Below, in pieces: positions 1-8,576 of a stretch of DNA of 36,388 nucleotides. A program made the position numbers and the translations under genes. This DNA comes from Pseudomonas sp. Lineage in GTDB: Bacteria > Pseudomonadota > Gammaproteobacteria > Pseudomonadales > Pseudomonadaceae. Every line of letters begins with the position of its first letter. Position 1 is the first letter of the stretch. The DNA is taken from contig NZ_JAQGNX010000112.1 of NCBI RefSeq assembly GCF_028293835.1, positions 1-36,388 of the forward strand, read 5' to 3'. Below the pieces are notes generated by a model. That model did no database searches, was not told the origin of the DNA, and saw nothing but the letters and a program-made list of their open reading frames with translations.

Positions 1-134
1 CCAACGGCATCGCCCTGGGGTTTATTTCCTGGACCGCGATCAAGTTGCTGTCCGGCAAAGCGCGGGAACTGAACCCGGCGCTGGTGATACTTTCAATTCT
101 GTTTGTGATCAAGTTGGGCTGGTTTAACGCATGA
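1..134 (+). CDS. C-terminal end of an NCS2-family purine permease (partial)
   Basis: The window opens inside a gene. The frame starting at base 3 runs 43 codons to a TGA at 132-134. It is hydrophobic with a short polar loop ([12 protein letters not shown]) between two membrane-type stretches ([10 protein letters not shown] and [13 protein letters not shown]). This is how the last two helices of NCS2 nucleobase:cation symporters (adenine or guanine/hypoxanthine permeases) usually end. The stop overlaps the trmA start as ATGA, so the two are probably translationally coupled. The family call rests on this short tail only; the substrate cannot be told. Confidence 0.6.
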   Translation, partial: NGIALGFISWTAIKLLSGKARELNPALVILSILFVIKLGWFNA

Positions 135-1219
135 GTGTTCCATTCGACCCCGCGAGCTATAGCCAACAGCTCGCAGACAAAGCTACGCGCTTGCGTGAAT
201 TACTGGCGCCGTTCGATGCGCCAGAGCCCCAATTGTTCGAATCGCCGCAGGCGCATTACCGCCTGCGTGCCGAGTTTCGTTTGTGGCGCGAAGACAATCA
301 GCGCTTCTATGCGATGTTTGCGCCGGGGAATAACCACACGCCGATCCTGATCGACGACTTCCCCATCGCCAGCCAGCGCATCAACGACTTGATGCCGCTG
401 CTGCGGGCGCGTTGGGAAGCCAGCGCGACGCTGAATTTCAAACTGTTTCAGGTGGATTTTCTAACCACACTGGCAGGCGATGCGATCATTACCCTGTGCT
501 ATCATCGTCCGCTGAACGATGTCTGGCAGGTGGCGGCGGAAAAACTCTCGGCGGAACTCAACGTCAGCGTGATAGGCCGCTCGAAAGGCAAACGCATCGT
601 GATCGGCCGCGATTACGCTGTGGAGAAGCTGCAGGTCGCTGGCCGCACCTTCACCTATCAACAACCGGAAGGGTCCTTCACTCAGCCCAACGGCGCGGTG
701 AATCAGAAGATGCTCAACTGGGCATACGACGCCCTCGGGCAGCGCGATGATGACCTGCTGGAGTTGTATTGCGGCAACGGCAATTTCACCCTGCCGTTGG
801 CCACCCGGGTACGTAATGTGTTGGCAACCGAGATTAGCAAAACCTCTGTCGCCGCTGCATTGAACAACCTGGACGACAATGGCGTCAGCAACGTAAAACT
901 GGTGCGGTTGTCTGCAGAGGAACTGACCGAAGCCTTGAACGATGTGCGCCCTTTCCGGCGCTTGGCGGGCATCGACCTTAAAAGCTACGAATTCGGAAGC
1001 ATTTTCGTTGACCCCCCGCGCGCCGGCATGGACCCTGACACCTGCGAACTGGCTCGGCGCTTCGAACGCATTTTGTATATCTCATGCAACCCGGAAACCC
1101 TCGCCGCCAACATCACGCAACTGCACGATAGCCATCGCATCGAGCGCTGCGCGCTGTTTGATCAATTTCCCTACACGCCGCATATGGAATCTGGCGTGCT
1201 GTTGGTCCGCAGAACTTAA
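131..1219 (+). CDS. trmA: tRNA (uracil-5-)-methyltransferase TrmA
   Basis: Encodes 362 residues, close to the 366 of E. coli TrmA. The enzyme uses S-adenosylmethionine to methylate C5 of U54 in the T-loop of tRNAs, giving ribothymidine; it acts in the cytoplasm. Visible motifs are GSFTQPN in the middle, the SAM-binding [15 protein letters not shown], the [10 protein letters not shown] motif, the catalytic cysteine in [13 protein letters not shown] (about Cys319) and the late glutamate in [11 protein letters not shown] (about Glu353). These match E. coli Cys324 and Glu358 in spacing. The N-terminal half lacks a TRAM domain, as expected for TrmA rather than RlmD. The ATG overlaps the stop of the upstream permease, so no separate promoter is needed. 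No obvious Shine-Dalgarno precedes it, consistent with coupling. Confidence 0.95.
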   Translation: MSVPFDPASYSQQLADKATRLRELLAPFDAPEPQLFESPQAHYRLRAEFRLWREDNQRFYAMFAPGNNHTPILIDDFPIASQRINDLMPLLRARWEASATLNFKLFQVDFLTTLAGDAIITLCYHRPLNDVWQVAAEKLSAELNVSVIGRSKGKRIVIGRDYAVEKLQVAGRTFTYQQPEGSFTQPNGAVNQKMLNWAYDALGQRDDDLLELYCGNGNFTLPLATRVRNVLATEISKTSVAAALNNLDDNGVSNVKLVRLSAEELTEALNDVRPFRRLAGIDLKSYEFGSIFVDPPRAGMDPDTCELARRFERILYISCNPETLAANITQLHDSHRIERCALFDQFPYTPHMESGVLLVRRT

Positions 1220-1280
1220 TCGCTGATCGCACCTCTATCTATTCGCGCCAAGACGCTTGTGCTTGTTTCACCCTCTCCTT

Positions 1281-1299
1281 GCCAGACGACCGGTCTGGC
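1281..1299. repeat. Small inverted repeat upstream of the zinc metallopeptidase
   Basis: A perfect 7-bp stem (GCCAGAC / GTCTGGC) around a 5-base loop lies about 55 bases before the metallopeptidase start and 60 bases after trmA. There is no T-run, so it is not a typical intrinsic terminator. It could be an operator or just local symmetry. Confidence 0.25.
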
Positions 1300-1354
1300 G
1301 AGCCGCGTGTACAGCAACGACACTCCTTGCAGGATAAAAAAGAGGGTTCCCCCC

Positions 1355-2239
1355 ATGCTATGGAAGAAAGGCAGACGCAGCGATAACGTCGAGGAGGCTC
1401 CCGACGGCGGCGGCGGGGGTGGCGGAATGCGCTTGGGCGGCGGCAAGGGACTAGGATTGGTGGGCATCGTTGTCGTGGTCGCTTTCGGCTTGTTGACCGG
1501 ACAAGACCCAATGCAAATCCTGGGTGAGATAACCAACCAAATGGGCCAGTCCACCGCCGTCGCGCCGCAACAGCGACAGACGCCAGCGGCCAATGACCCG
1601 CAAGTGGATTTCGTCAGGGCTATCCTCGGTGATACCGAAGACACCTGGCAGGCGATTTTCAAACAGGCAGGTCGCCAATACAAAGACCCTTCACTGGTAT
1701 TGTTTCGTGGCCGCGTGAGTTCTGCGTGTGGACTCGCTTCGTCTGCCAGCGGGCCGTTTTATTGTCCAGAGGATCAAAAGGTCTATCTGGACCTGGATTT
1801 CTTCCGCGAGATGTCCCAACGCTTCAAAGCATCAGGCGATTTCGCCCAGGCTTACGTTATTGCGCACGAAGTTGGACATCATGTGCAGACATTGCTAGGT
1901 ATTTCAGCGAAGATTCAAGCCGCCCGCCAACGTGGTGAACGTATGGAGGGCGACAATGGTTTGCTGGTGCGTCAGGAACTGCAAGCGGACTGTCTTGCGG
2001 GGGTCTGGGCTTATAACGCACAAAAGCGTTTGAATTGGTTGGAGCCGGGTGATATTGAAGATGCGCTGAATGCGGCCAACGCCATTGGCGATGACCGATT
2101 GCAGCAACAAGGTCAGGGTCGTGTAGTACCCGATTCCTTCACCCATGGCACCTCGGCACAGCGCGTGCGCTGGTTCAAGACCGGTTTCGCTCAAGGCCAA
2201 CTTAATCAGTGCGACACCTTCTCCGCAAAGAGCCTTTAA
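1355..2239 (+). CDS. Neutral zinc metallopeptidase family membrane-anchored protein (YpfJ-like)
   Basis: Encodes 294 residues from the ATG at 1355, preceded by AGAGGG; longer in-frame starts run into the intergenic hairpin and are not used here. The N-terminus is charged and glycine-rich (a run of eight Gly), followed by one membrane segment at about residues 32-47 (LGLVGIVVVVAFGLL). The bulk would then be outside the cytoplasmic membrane. The zinc motif HEVGHH is at about 171-176, and a downstream ELQADCLAG supplies the likely third ligand, the arrangement seen in the putative neutral zinc metallopeptidase family (YpfJ). Cysteines near 125 and 137 may pair. Substrate and role are unknown for the family. 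The next gene begins 4 bases after its stop, so the two are probably co-transcribed. Confidence 0.85.
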   Translation: MLWKKGRRSDNVEEAPDGGGGGGGMRLGGGKGLGLVGIVVVVAFGLLTGQDPMQILGEITNQMGQSTAVAPQQRQTPAANDPQVDFVRAILGDTEDTWQAIFKQAGRQYKDPSLVLFRGRVSSACGLASSASGPFYCPEDQKVYLDLDFFREMSQRFKASGDFAQAYVIAHEVGHHVQTLLGISAKIQAARQRGERMEGDNGLLVRQELQADCLAGVWAYNAQKRLNWLEPGDIEDALNAANAIGDDRLQQQGQGRVVPDSFTHGTSAQRVRWFKTGFAQGQLNQCDTFSAKSL

Positions 2240-2243
2240 TCAC

Positions 2244-3227
2244 ATGATAAAACCGCTATTGGTCCTGTTGTTGAGCACCCTTCTGAGCCTTACGGCGAAT
2301 GCAGCGGATCAGGCGGTTAAAGCCTTGAGCCCCGAAAGACTGGCCATCAACGGCAGTCTGGCGACGGTGGGGCTAAGCAAGCAATGGAAACAGGTGCAGC
2401 CCGGCACTCGTCGAGCGGTGATCATTATTCATGGTCGCTTGCGCAACGCTCAAACTTATTTGCGCAGCGCTGAGCGGGCGTCTTATCGCTCCGGGCTACG
2501 CAGTTCCACCCTGCTGATCGCCCCTCAATTTCTCGATCAAAAAGACATCGTCAGCCACCACCTGCCGGACACGATTCTGCGCTGGCACAAGAATGACTGG
2601 ATGGATGGCAGTGCAGCCACAGGTCCGGTGCCAGTAAGTTCGTTCACGGTTATCGATGAAATTTTGGCGAAGCTGAGCGACCGCAAACTGTTCCCGAACC
2701 TGCAAGAAGTCGTGATTGCCGGGCATTCGGGCGGCGCTCAAGTGGTGCAGCGTTACGTGCTGGTCGGTAAAGGCGGTCCCGAGCTGGAAAAAGCCGGTAT
2801 CAAGGTGCGTTATGTCATCGCCAATCCGTCGTCCTACGCGTACTTCAGCGCACAACGACCTGAAGTGGTCAGCGCAGCCACCTGCCCAGGGTTCGATACC
2901 TGGAAGTACGGCATGAACAAACTGCCAACCTATGCCGGAAAACAAACCACCGAGCAGCTTGAAGCGACCTATATTGGCCGTGACGTCACGTACCTGCTGG
3001 GACAGTTGGACATCGATATCAATCACCCGGCATTGGATAAAACCTGCGCCGGTGAGGCTCAAGGGGCAAATCGCCTGGTTCGCGGACACAACTTTTTCAA
3101 TTACCTGCAGCAGCGTCATCCTGAAGGCCTGAAGCAACAGCTGGTCGAAGTGCCCGGCGTGGGCCATGACGGCGACTTGATGTTCACTTCGCCTGAAGGT
3201 CAGGCTGCGTTGTTCCCGAAGCTCTGA
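2244..3227 (+). CDS. Exported alpha/beta hydrolase of unknown substrate
   Basis: Encodes 327 residues from the ATG at 2244. The N-terminus is a clear Sec signal peptide (IKPLLVLLLSTLLSLTANA, cleavage likely before AD at about 21), so the product is periplasmic or secreted. A hydrolase core is visible: beta strand plus oxyanion region RRAVIIIHGRLRNA (about 56-69), nucleophile elbow VIAGHSGGAQ with Ser162, and a late His in VPGVGHDGDLMF. The signal peptide supports starting here rather than upstream inside the metallopeptidase gene. It follows that gene by 4 bases, so the pair may work together in the envelope, but no pathway can be named. It could be an esterase, lipase or peptidase. Confidence 0.85.
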   Translation: MIKPLLVLLLSTLLSLTANAADQAVKALSPERLAINGSLATVGLSKQWKQVQPGTRRAVIIIHGRLRNAQTYLRSAERASYRSGLRSSTLLIAPQFLDQKDIVSHHLPDTILRWHKNDWMDGSAATGPVPVSSFTVIDEILAKLSDRKLFPNLQEVVIAGHSGGAQVVQRYVLVGKGGPELEKAGIKVRYVIANPSSYAYFSAQRPEVVSAATCPGFDTWKYGMNKLPTYAGKQTTEQLEATYIGRDVTYLLGQLDIDINHPALDKTCAGEAQGANRLVRGHNFFNYLQQRHPEGLKQQLVEVPGVGHDGDLMFTSPEGQAALFPKL

Positions 3228-3237
3228 CCTCGGTAAA

Positions 3238-3298
3238 GCCAAGGTGTTGGCCGAGTGCCTGACGCTGCACCGCCTCGCCAACCAGTTGGCTCCCACAG
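3238..3298. repeat. REP-like palindromic element
   Basis: Imperfect inverted repeat: GCCAAGGTGTTGGC-type left arm and CGCCAACCAGTTGGC right arm, ending in GGCTCCCACAG. It sits between convergent genes, the usual place for Pseudomonas REP elements. Related copies are at 7106-7182 and 14050-14080. Confidence 0.55.
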
Positions 3299-3307
3299 GT
3301 GCTGTGC

Positions 3308-3901
3308 TTAACCCGTCAGCATCCCGCGCAGTGCGAAGCAATCCACCGCGTACCAATCGGTCAGTTCTGGCCACGGGTTTTCCGGCAGGTTGACCAATAC
3401 GGTGTGGGTCCCGGCAGCGCGGCCGCAGTCGAGGTCGAAGCGGTAATCGCCAACCATGACCATGTTAGCCGGCTCGACATTCCAGCGTTGCGCCAGTTTC
3501 AGCAGCCCGCCTGGATCAGGTTTGGGCGGCGCCTCGTCTCGGCCAAGTACATCGTCAACGGCGAAACACTCCGCCAGACCGATGGCTTCAAGGGTCACAT
3601 GGGCCAATTCCCGCGCATTGCGGGTAAGAATGCCAAGTCGATAACCCCGCGCTGCCAACTCTCGCACAAGCTCTACCGCGCCGGGTGCAGGTTGTGAGGC
3701 CAGGGCCAACTCGCGTTCATGCTCTAGCAGCCAGGCATGTTTGGCTGCGGATACAGCAGTTGGCAACGCGGCCAGGTGGCTGAGGATGTCCTCTTGCAAG
3801 GGAATGTCCAGCGCGCGCTTGATCGCTGGAAAATCGTGTACGGCAAGGGTCAGGGTGCCGTCCATGTCGAACACCCAATGCCGGACCTGCTGCAAACTCA
3901 C
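3308..3901 (-). CDS. HAD-superfamily phosphatase (HAD-IA type)
   Basis: Encodes 197 residues starting at a GTG whose last bases overlap the TGA of tesB (GTGA), so it is translationally coupled. HAD motif I FDMDGTLT is at about 11-18 with nucleophile Asp12 and acid/base Asp14. Motif II is in GILTRNA (about 95-101), the motif III lysine in PPKPDP, and motif IV in MVMVGDYRFDLDCG. A helical cap lies between motifs I and II, as in subclass IA (phosphoglycolate phosphatase-like and pyrophosphatase-like enzymes). It hydrolyses a phosphate ester or anhydride in the cytoplasm; the substrate cannot be told. The second gene of a tesB-HAD unit, an arrangement that may be conserved in pseudomonads. Confidence 0.88.
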   Translation of the reverse strand: MSLQQVRHWVFDMDGTLTLAVHDFPAIKRALDIPLQEDILSHLAALPTAVSAAKHAWLLEHERELALASQPAPGAVELVRELAARGYRLGILTRNARELAHVTLEAIGLAECFAVDDVLGRDEAPPKPDPGGLLKLAQRWNVEPANMVMVGDYRFDLDCGRAAGTHTVLVNLPENPWPELTDWYAVDCFALRGMLTG

Positions 3902-4767
3902 GCCCAGTCCTCCCGGTGGCGAATCAAGCCTTCCTGGCAGACCGACGCCACCAGTTGCCCGGCGCGGTTGTACACGCTACCACGGCTGAAACCGCGGGAA
4001 TTACCGGCCCAAGGGCTGTCCATTGCGTACAACAACCAGTCGTCCGCGCGCAGGTCGCCATGGAACCACAACGAATGGTCGAGGCTGGCGATCTGCATGT
4101 CTTTCTGAAACACCGACTTGCCGTGGGGTTGCAGGGCCGTAGTGAGCAGATTGAAATCCGAGGCGTAGGCCATCAGGTATTTATGCAGCGCCGCCACGTC
4201 GGGCAAGCTGCCGTCGGCGCGGAACCAGACGTACTTCACCGCTTCCGTAGGCGTCGGGTCGTAGGGATCGATTGCTGTCACCGGTCGAAACTCGATCGGC
4301 TTGGGACACAATATTTTTTCGCGCAATTGTTCGGGTATAAGGCCCGCTTGTTGCTGGGCCAGCTCCAGTTCCGAAGGCAGGTTTTCCGGGCCGACCACTT
4401 GGGGCATTTGCGTTTGATGCTCGAAACCTTTCTCGTCGTATTGGAACGAAGCGCTGCAGGTAAAGATGGGTTGGCCCTTCTGAATGGCCGTGACGCGACG
4501 GGTGCTGAAGCTACCACCGTCGCGGACCCGGTCCACTTGATACACCACCGGCAACGTTGCGTCGCCGGGGCGCAAGAAGTAACCGTGCAGCGAATGCACG
4601 TGGCGTTCATCTTCCACCGTCTGACTTGCAGCAGAGAGCGACTGTCCAAGGACTTGACCACCGAATAACTGGCGGAACCCAAGGTCTTGGCTGCGCCCAC
4701 GAAACAGGTTTTCCTCAATCGGTTCCAGGGCCAGTAGCGCAACCAGATCATCCAACACTTGGCTCAT
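3898..4767 (-). CDS. tesB: Acyl-CoA thioesterase II TesB
   Basis: Encodes 289 residues (E. coli TesB has 286) from the ATG at 4767, with GAGGAA 7 bases before it. It contains two hot-dog folds: an N-terminal one with LFRGRSQDLGFRQLFGGQVLGQ and HSLHGYFLRPGD, and a C-terminal one with DHSLWFHGDLRADDWLLY. The catalytic Asp/Thr/Gln set is represented by HGDLRADDW, SRGSVYNRAGQL and VASVCQEGLIR. The enzyme hydrolyses medium- and long-chain acyl-CoA esters to free fatty acid and CoA in the cytoplasm. The stop overlaps the HAD gene start. Nothing appears truncated. Confidence 0.95.
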   Translation of the reverse strand: MSQVLDDLVALLALEPIEENLFRGRSQDLGFRQLFGGQVLGQSLSAASQTVEDERHVHSLHGYFLRPGDATLPVVYQVDRVRDGGSFSTRRVTAIQKGQPIFTCSASFQYDEKGFEHQTQMPQVVGPENLPSELELAQQQAGLIPEQLREKILCPKPIEFRPVTAIDPYDPTPTEAVKYVWFRADGSLPDVAALHKYLMAYASDFNLLTTALQPHGKSVFQKDMQIASLDHSLWFHGDLRADDWLLYAMDSPWAGNSRGFSRGSVYNRAGQLVASVCQEGLIRHREDWA

Positions 4768-4863
4768 TCGCAAATTCCTCACACAAAACAATGCTGCGCC
4801 TTCAGGCGGCGACCGATTTTATCCAGACGTAAATGATACAGATTTTGTCAGCGCGAGCCTTGT

Positions 4864-5433
4864 TCATCCTTGCAGGGTTTGCAGCCACTGTTGTCGCGAG
4901 ATTCGGTACAGTACGTGAGGTTTCAGAGGATCGCCGTTAGGCAGGTTGGGGTGATCGAAGTCGTCCGCCGGATCACGCTGCATGCCAATGGCTTGCATGA
5001 CCTTCTGCGAAGGCAAGTTGATTTTGGCGGTAAACGAGACGATCTCGTCTAGACCAAGACGCTCAAAACCGCAGCCAAGAGCGGTCCATGCCGCTTCACT
5101 GGCGTAACCAAGGCCCCAATGCTCCCGCGCCAGACGCCAGCCAATCTCGACCGCAGGCGTGAAATGCGCCTCAAAACCCACCACGCACAAGCCAGTAAAA
5201 CCAATGAATGCCCCGGTGTCTTTGCGCTCAAGTGCCCACAGGCCGAACCCCAACTCAGCAAAATGCCCGCGCACCCGCCCAATCATTGCAGCGCTTTCCA
5301 GGCGGCTCATGGTATCCGGGAAGTAACGCATAACCTGCGGATCGACACACATCGCTGCAAAGGCCGGCAAATCGTCATCCCGCCAACGCCGCATCAGTAA
5401 TCGCGGACTGTTGAGTTCGAAAATCGGCTCCAT
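4864..5433 (-). CDS. GNAT-family N-acetyltransferase (RimJ/RimL type)
   Basis: Encodes 189 residues from the second of two adjacent ATGs; GGGAG lies at a good distance from the ATG at 5433, and the ATG at 5436 is the alternative. The pattern is that of acetyltransferase family 3: start LNSPRLLMRRWRDDDLPAF, then GFTGLCVVGFEAHF and EIGWRLAREHWGLGYASEA (the Q/R-x-x-G-x-A-like acetyl-CoA binding segment), and INLPSQKVMQAIGM. Such enzymes transfer acetyl from acetyl-CoA to an amine on a protein or small molecule; the target is unknown. It is transcribed away from the flavoprotein gene at 5792, sharing a 358-base region that holds DnaA-box-like sites. Confidence 0.88.
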   Translation of the reverse strand: MEPIFELNSPRLLMRRWRDDDLPAFAAMCVDPQVMRYFPDTMSRLESAAMIGRVRGHFAELGFGLWALERKDTGAFIGFTGLCVVGFEAHFTPAVEIGWRLAREHWGLGYASEAAWTALGCGFERLGLDEIVSFTAKINLPSQKVMQAIGMQRDPADDFDHPNLPNGDPLKPHVLYRISRQQWLQTLQG

Positions 5434-5597
5434 CATTTGCTCCCTGTCCGCCAATAACCGGCGCGCTGCCAATACCATCGTCAGCCGTTCCTTATCAGAA
5501 CGCGCTGGCAAAGACATTGCAGGCAAGATGAACCTTCGACCGCTAATTGAATGCAAAATCTCCATGCCGCTCATCCACCATTGTGAAACGGGTAAAA

Positions 5598-5711
5598 CTA
5601 TCCACAGCAGCTGTGGAACCGCCTGTGGATAACCTGAGCGAAAGCCTCCCAGAGCCTTATGACAATAGGCTTGGCGGCATGTGGTTAATTTTTGACCAAT
5701 AGTTTTCCACA
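5598..5711. promoter_or_regulatory. Cluster of DnaA-box-like 9-mers in a divergent promoter region
   Basis: One perfect box on the minus strand (TGTGGATAA, 5624-5632) and two single-mismatch boxes on the plus strand (CTATCCACA 5598-5606, TTTTCCACA 5703-5711) lie in the 358-base gap between the divergent GNAT and flavoprotein genes. The first pair also forms a stem TCCACAG-CAG-CTGTGGA at 5601-5617. This suggests DnaA binding and possible cell-cycle-linked control or titration. No AT-rich unwinding region or replication gene is beside it, so it is unlikely to be the origin. Confidence 0.45.
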
Positions 5712-5791
5712 GGATGGTCAGGACCGAGCCACTGAACACTTTGCCGCCCCTCGGGTAGAATGCCGGCTACTCCGTCGATCTGTAGCCCGCC

Positions 5792-7030
5792 ATGACCCCC
5801 TCCCCAGCAGCTTCTCGCTTTTCAGTCGCAATCATTGGTGGCGGTCCTGCCGGGTTGATGGCGGCCGAGGTCTTGAGCCAGGCAGGAATCAAGGTCGATC
5901 TCTATGACGCCATGCCTTCGGTGGGTCGAAAATTTCTGCTGGCAGGTGTCGGCGGCATGAACATCACCCATTCAGAGCCGTACCCGGCTTTTCTTTCGCG
6001 CTATGCCGAACGTGCGCCTGTTATTGCGCCCTTGCTGCGCAGCTTCGGCGCTGACGCGTTGCGCGAGTGGATTCACCAACTGGGCATCGAGACCTTTGTC
6101 GGCAGCTCCGGTCGGGTATTTCCTACCGACATGAAGGCTGCGCCGTTATTACGCGCTTGGCTCAAGCGCTTGCGCGAAGCCGGTGTGACTGTGCATACCC
6201 GACATCGCTGGTTGGGCTGGACCGCCGGGGGCGGTGTGCGTATTGCCCACGGTGAAGAACAACTGGTGATAACCCCAGACGCGGTGTTACTGGCCTTGGG
6301 AGGCGCCAGTTGGGGTCGGCTCGGCTCGGACGGCGCTTGGCTGCCGTTGTTACAACAGCAGGGTGTGATCGTTACCCCGTTACAACCCAGCAATTGCGGG
6401 TTTGACGTAGGGGGATGGAGCGATTTGATGCGCAGTAAATTCCCCGGCGCGCCTTTGAAAAACATTGCCATCGGCCTGCAAGGACAAACGCCACGTTTGG
6501 GCGAATGCGTGCTGACCGAAACCGGCATTGAAGGCAGCCTGATTTACGCATTATCGGCGCAAATTCGAGAGCAGATTAATCAGCAGGGCTTTTCGACGGT
6601 TGAGGTGGACCTGCTACCGGGCAAAGCGCTCGATAAAATTCAGGCGGCGCTGGCAAAACCTCGCGGATCGCGCTCGATGTCCAGACACCTGCACAGCCAG
6701 TTGGGAATCGACGGGGTAAAAGCGGCGTTATTGCGCGAATTGGCGCCTGCTGAGGCTTTTGCTGATCCGCTGATGTTGGGCAAAGTACTGAAGGCTTTAC
6801 CACTGACATTAATCAAAACCCGCCCCATCGATGAAGCGATCAGCACCGCTGGCGGCGTTCCGTTCGAAGCGCTCACTGAAACGTTGATGCTCACACAACT
6901 ACCGGGCGTGTTCTGCGCGGGCGAGATGCTCGATTGGGAAGCGCCAACCGGCGGGTATTTACTGACCGCATGCTTCGCCAGCGGCAGGGCTGCTGGCCTG
7001 GGGATGGTCAGTTGGTTGAAGCAACTGTAG
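5792..7030 (+). CDS. NAD(P)/FAD-dependent oxidoreductase, HI0933/YhiN-like, PP_4765 flavoprotein type
   Basis: Encodes 412 residues. The N-terminal Rossmann motif VAIIGGGPAGLMAAEVLSQ (about 10-28) binds FAD. It is followed by DAMPSVGRKFLLAGVGGMN, the GRKxLxxGGGRCN-like segment of the HI0933/BaiN family, and ALGGASWGRLGSDG in the middle. The C-terminus has STAGGVPFEAL and LPGVFCAGEMLDWEAPTGGYLL, the closing FAD-binding stretch. Compared with classic YhiN it matches the TIGR03862-type family, which includes P. putida PP_4765. The reaction is unknown; the family is thought to include flavin-dependent reductases. It is divergent from the GNAT gene and ends just before a REP-like element. Confidence 0.88.
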   Translation: MTPSPAASRFSVAIIGGGPAGLMAAEVLSQAGIKVDLYDAMPSVGRKFLLAGVGGMNITHSEPYPAFLSRYAERAPVIAPLLRSFGADALREWIHQLGIETFVGSSGRVFPTDMKAAPLLRAWLKRLREAGVTVHTRHRWLGWTAGGGVRIAHGEEQLVITPDAVLLALGGASWGRLGSDGAWLPLLQQQGVIVTPLQPSNCGFDVGGWSDLMRSKFPGAPLKNIAIGLQGQTPRLGECVLTETGIEGSLIYALSAQIREQINQQGFSTVEVDLLPGKALDKIQAALAKPRGSRSMSRHLHSQLGIDGVKAALLRELAPAEAFADPLMLGKVLKALPLTLIKTRPIDEAISTAGGVPFEALTETLMLTQLPGVFCAGEMLDWEAPTGGYLLTACFASGRAAGLGMVSWLKQL

Positions 7031-7105
7031 GAGGTCGCCCGTCGCGCAGCAAACACAAAACCTACAGATTTTTTTTCAGTCAATAAGTTATTCGTTGTTT
7101 GATAA

Positions 7106-7182
7106 GAGCCAACGTGTTGGCGAGAGGCTCGCCTGATGCGGCGTGCCAGCCGAAAGCCTCGCCAACAAATTGGCTCCTACAA
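7106..7182. repeat. REP-like palindromic element
   Basis: Left arm GAGCCAACGTGTTGGCGAG and right arm CTCGCCAACAAATTGGCTC form a long imperfect hairpin of about 77 bases, followed by CTACAAG. It lies between the convergent flavoprotein and rhlE genes and is the best-formed copy of the repeat family seen at 3238 and 14050. Confidence 0.65.
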
Positions 7183-7202
7183 GGGTTGATCGTTAACCCA
7201 AC

Positions 7203-8537
7203 TTAAGGCTTTTTCTTACGCGGGCCGGTGTTGAACACCGGGACTTTGCGCACGGCCTTGACCGCTGGCACGTCGGCGGCTTTTTCGTTGCTGTCGACCC
7301 ATTTGCCCAGGTTGCGTTTAGCGCCACCCGGTACTTTTGGTTTTTTCGGCTTTTTCGGTTTTTTCAGAATCTGGCCGCTGGCATCTGTCGCTGGCACCCG
7401 ATGCTCAGGTTCGAAATCCTGCTCTTCCTGGCGATCCAGGGTCTGGCGGGTCAAGGTTTCAATGGCCGACAGCAATTCAACTTCATCAGCGCACACAAAC
7501 GAAATCGCTTCCCCGGTCAAGCCAGCGCGCCCCGTACGGCCGATACGGTGGATGTAATCTTCGGCCACAATCGGCAGGTCAAAGTTGACCACCGTCGGCA
7601 AATCATCGATGTCCAGACCGCGTGCAGCAACGTCGGTGGCGACTAGAATTTTCACTTCGCTGGTCTTGAAGCGGTCCAGCGCGCGCTGACGAGTGGCCTG
7701 TGGTTTGTCGCCATGAATGCCGTCGGCATTGATGCCAAGGCCTTGCAAGCGCTCAACCAGTTGGTCAACCCCGATGCGAGTTTTGGCGAATACCAAGACC
7801 TGGCCCCAGTGCATTTTTTTTAGAAGATGAATAAACAACTCGGTCTTGCGCTTCTTGTCGACCGGCACCACCCATTGCTTGACGGAGCTGGCGGCGACGT
7901 TGCGCGGGCTGACTTCGATGGTCAGCGGATCGTCGAGCATTTGCCCGGCCAACTGCCGAATCGCATCGGAGAACGTTGCCGAGAACAGCAGCGTTTGACG
8001 GCGCTTGGGCAACGCCGCATAGATATCGCGCAGCTCCTCGGAGAAACCGAGGTCGAGCATGCGGTCGGCTTCATCGAGAACCAAAATTTGCAGTTGGTTG
8101 AATTTCAGCGCTTTCTGCCGATAGAGATCGAGCAGACGACCCGGGGTTGCCACCAGCACGTCGACGCCGCTGCGTAGCTTCATCATCTGCGGATTGATGC
8201 TGACGCCCCCATACACCGCATAGGTCTTCAGCGGCAGGTTTTCGTTGTATTGCTCAATGTTTTCGTGAACCTGCTCAGCCAATTCGCGAGTCGGCACCAA
8301 TATCAATGCGCGCACTGAGTTGGCGGCCACTTTCGGGCCTTCCATTGTCAGGCGTTGCAGCAACGGCAGGGCAAAGCCTGCGGTCTTGCCGGTGCCGGTC
8401 TGGGCGGCGGCCATCAAGTCGCGGCCGGCCAGCACCGGGGGAATCGCCTGTGCCTGCACAGGCGTCGGAGTCTGGTAGCCGAGGGCCGTAACGGCACGCA
8501 ACAAGGGTTCGATCAGGCCGAGAGTGGCGAATGTCAT
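7203..8537 (-). CDS. rhlE: DEAD-box ATP-dependent RNA helicase RhlE
   Basis: Encodes 444 residues. The full SF2 DEAD-box motif series is present: Q motif TPTPVQAQAIP, motif I AAQTGTGKT (about 41-49), Ia PTRELAEQ, Ib TPGRLLD, II DEADRMLDLG, III SATF, IV VLVFAKTR, V TDVAARGLDI and VI HRIGRTGRAG. The C-terminus is short, basic and proline/lysine-rich (KKPKKPKKPK), typical of RhlE and unlike the long tails of DeaD or the DbpA domain of DbpA. It unwinds or remodels RNA, contributing to ribosome assembly and mRNA decay in the cytoplasm. The EamA gene lies 39 bases upstream on the same strand, so read-through transcription is possible. Confidence 0.93.
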   Translation of the reverse strand: MTFATLGLIEPLLRAVTALGYQTPTPVQAQAIPPVLAGRDLMAAAQTGTGKTAGFALPLLQRLTMEGPKVAANSVRALILVPTRELAEQVHENIEQYNENLPLKTYAVYGGVSINPQMMKLRSGVDVLVATPGRLLDLYRQKALKFNQLQILVLDEADRMLDLGFSEELRDIYAALPKRRQTLLFSATFSDAIRQLAGQMLDDPLTIEVSPRNVAASSVKQWVVPVDKKRKTELFIHLLKKMHWGQVLVFAKTRIGVDQLVERLQGLGINADGIHGDKPQATRQRALDRFKTSEVKILVATDVAARGLDIDDLPTVVNFDLPIVAEDYIHRIGRTGRAGLTGEAISFVCADEVELLSAIETLTRQTLDRQEEQDFEPEHRVPATDASGQILKKPKKPKKPKVPGGAKRNLGKWVDSNEKAADVPAVKAVRKVPVFNTGPRKKKP

Positions 8538-8576
8538 GGGAATACCGTAGGGAAAATTCAGCGCAAGGCGCGCAGT

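Noticed and set aside
2496..3374. A 292-codon minus-strand frame
   Set aside because: Antisense to the exported alpha/beta hydrolase and runs over a REP-like repeat; no protein motif.
5598..5711. Replication origin
   Set aside because: Only three DnaA-box-like sites, no AT-rich unwinding element, and no dnaA/dnaN/parAB or similar genes beside it.
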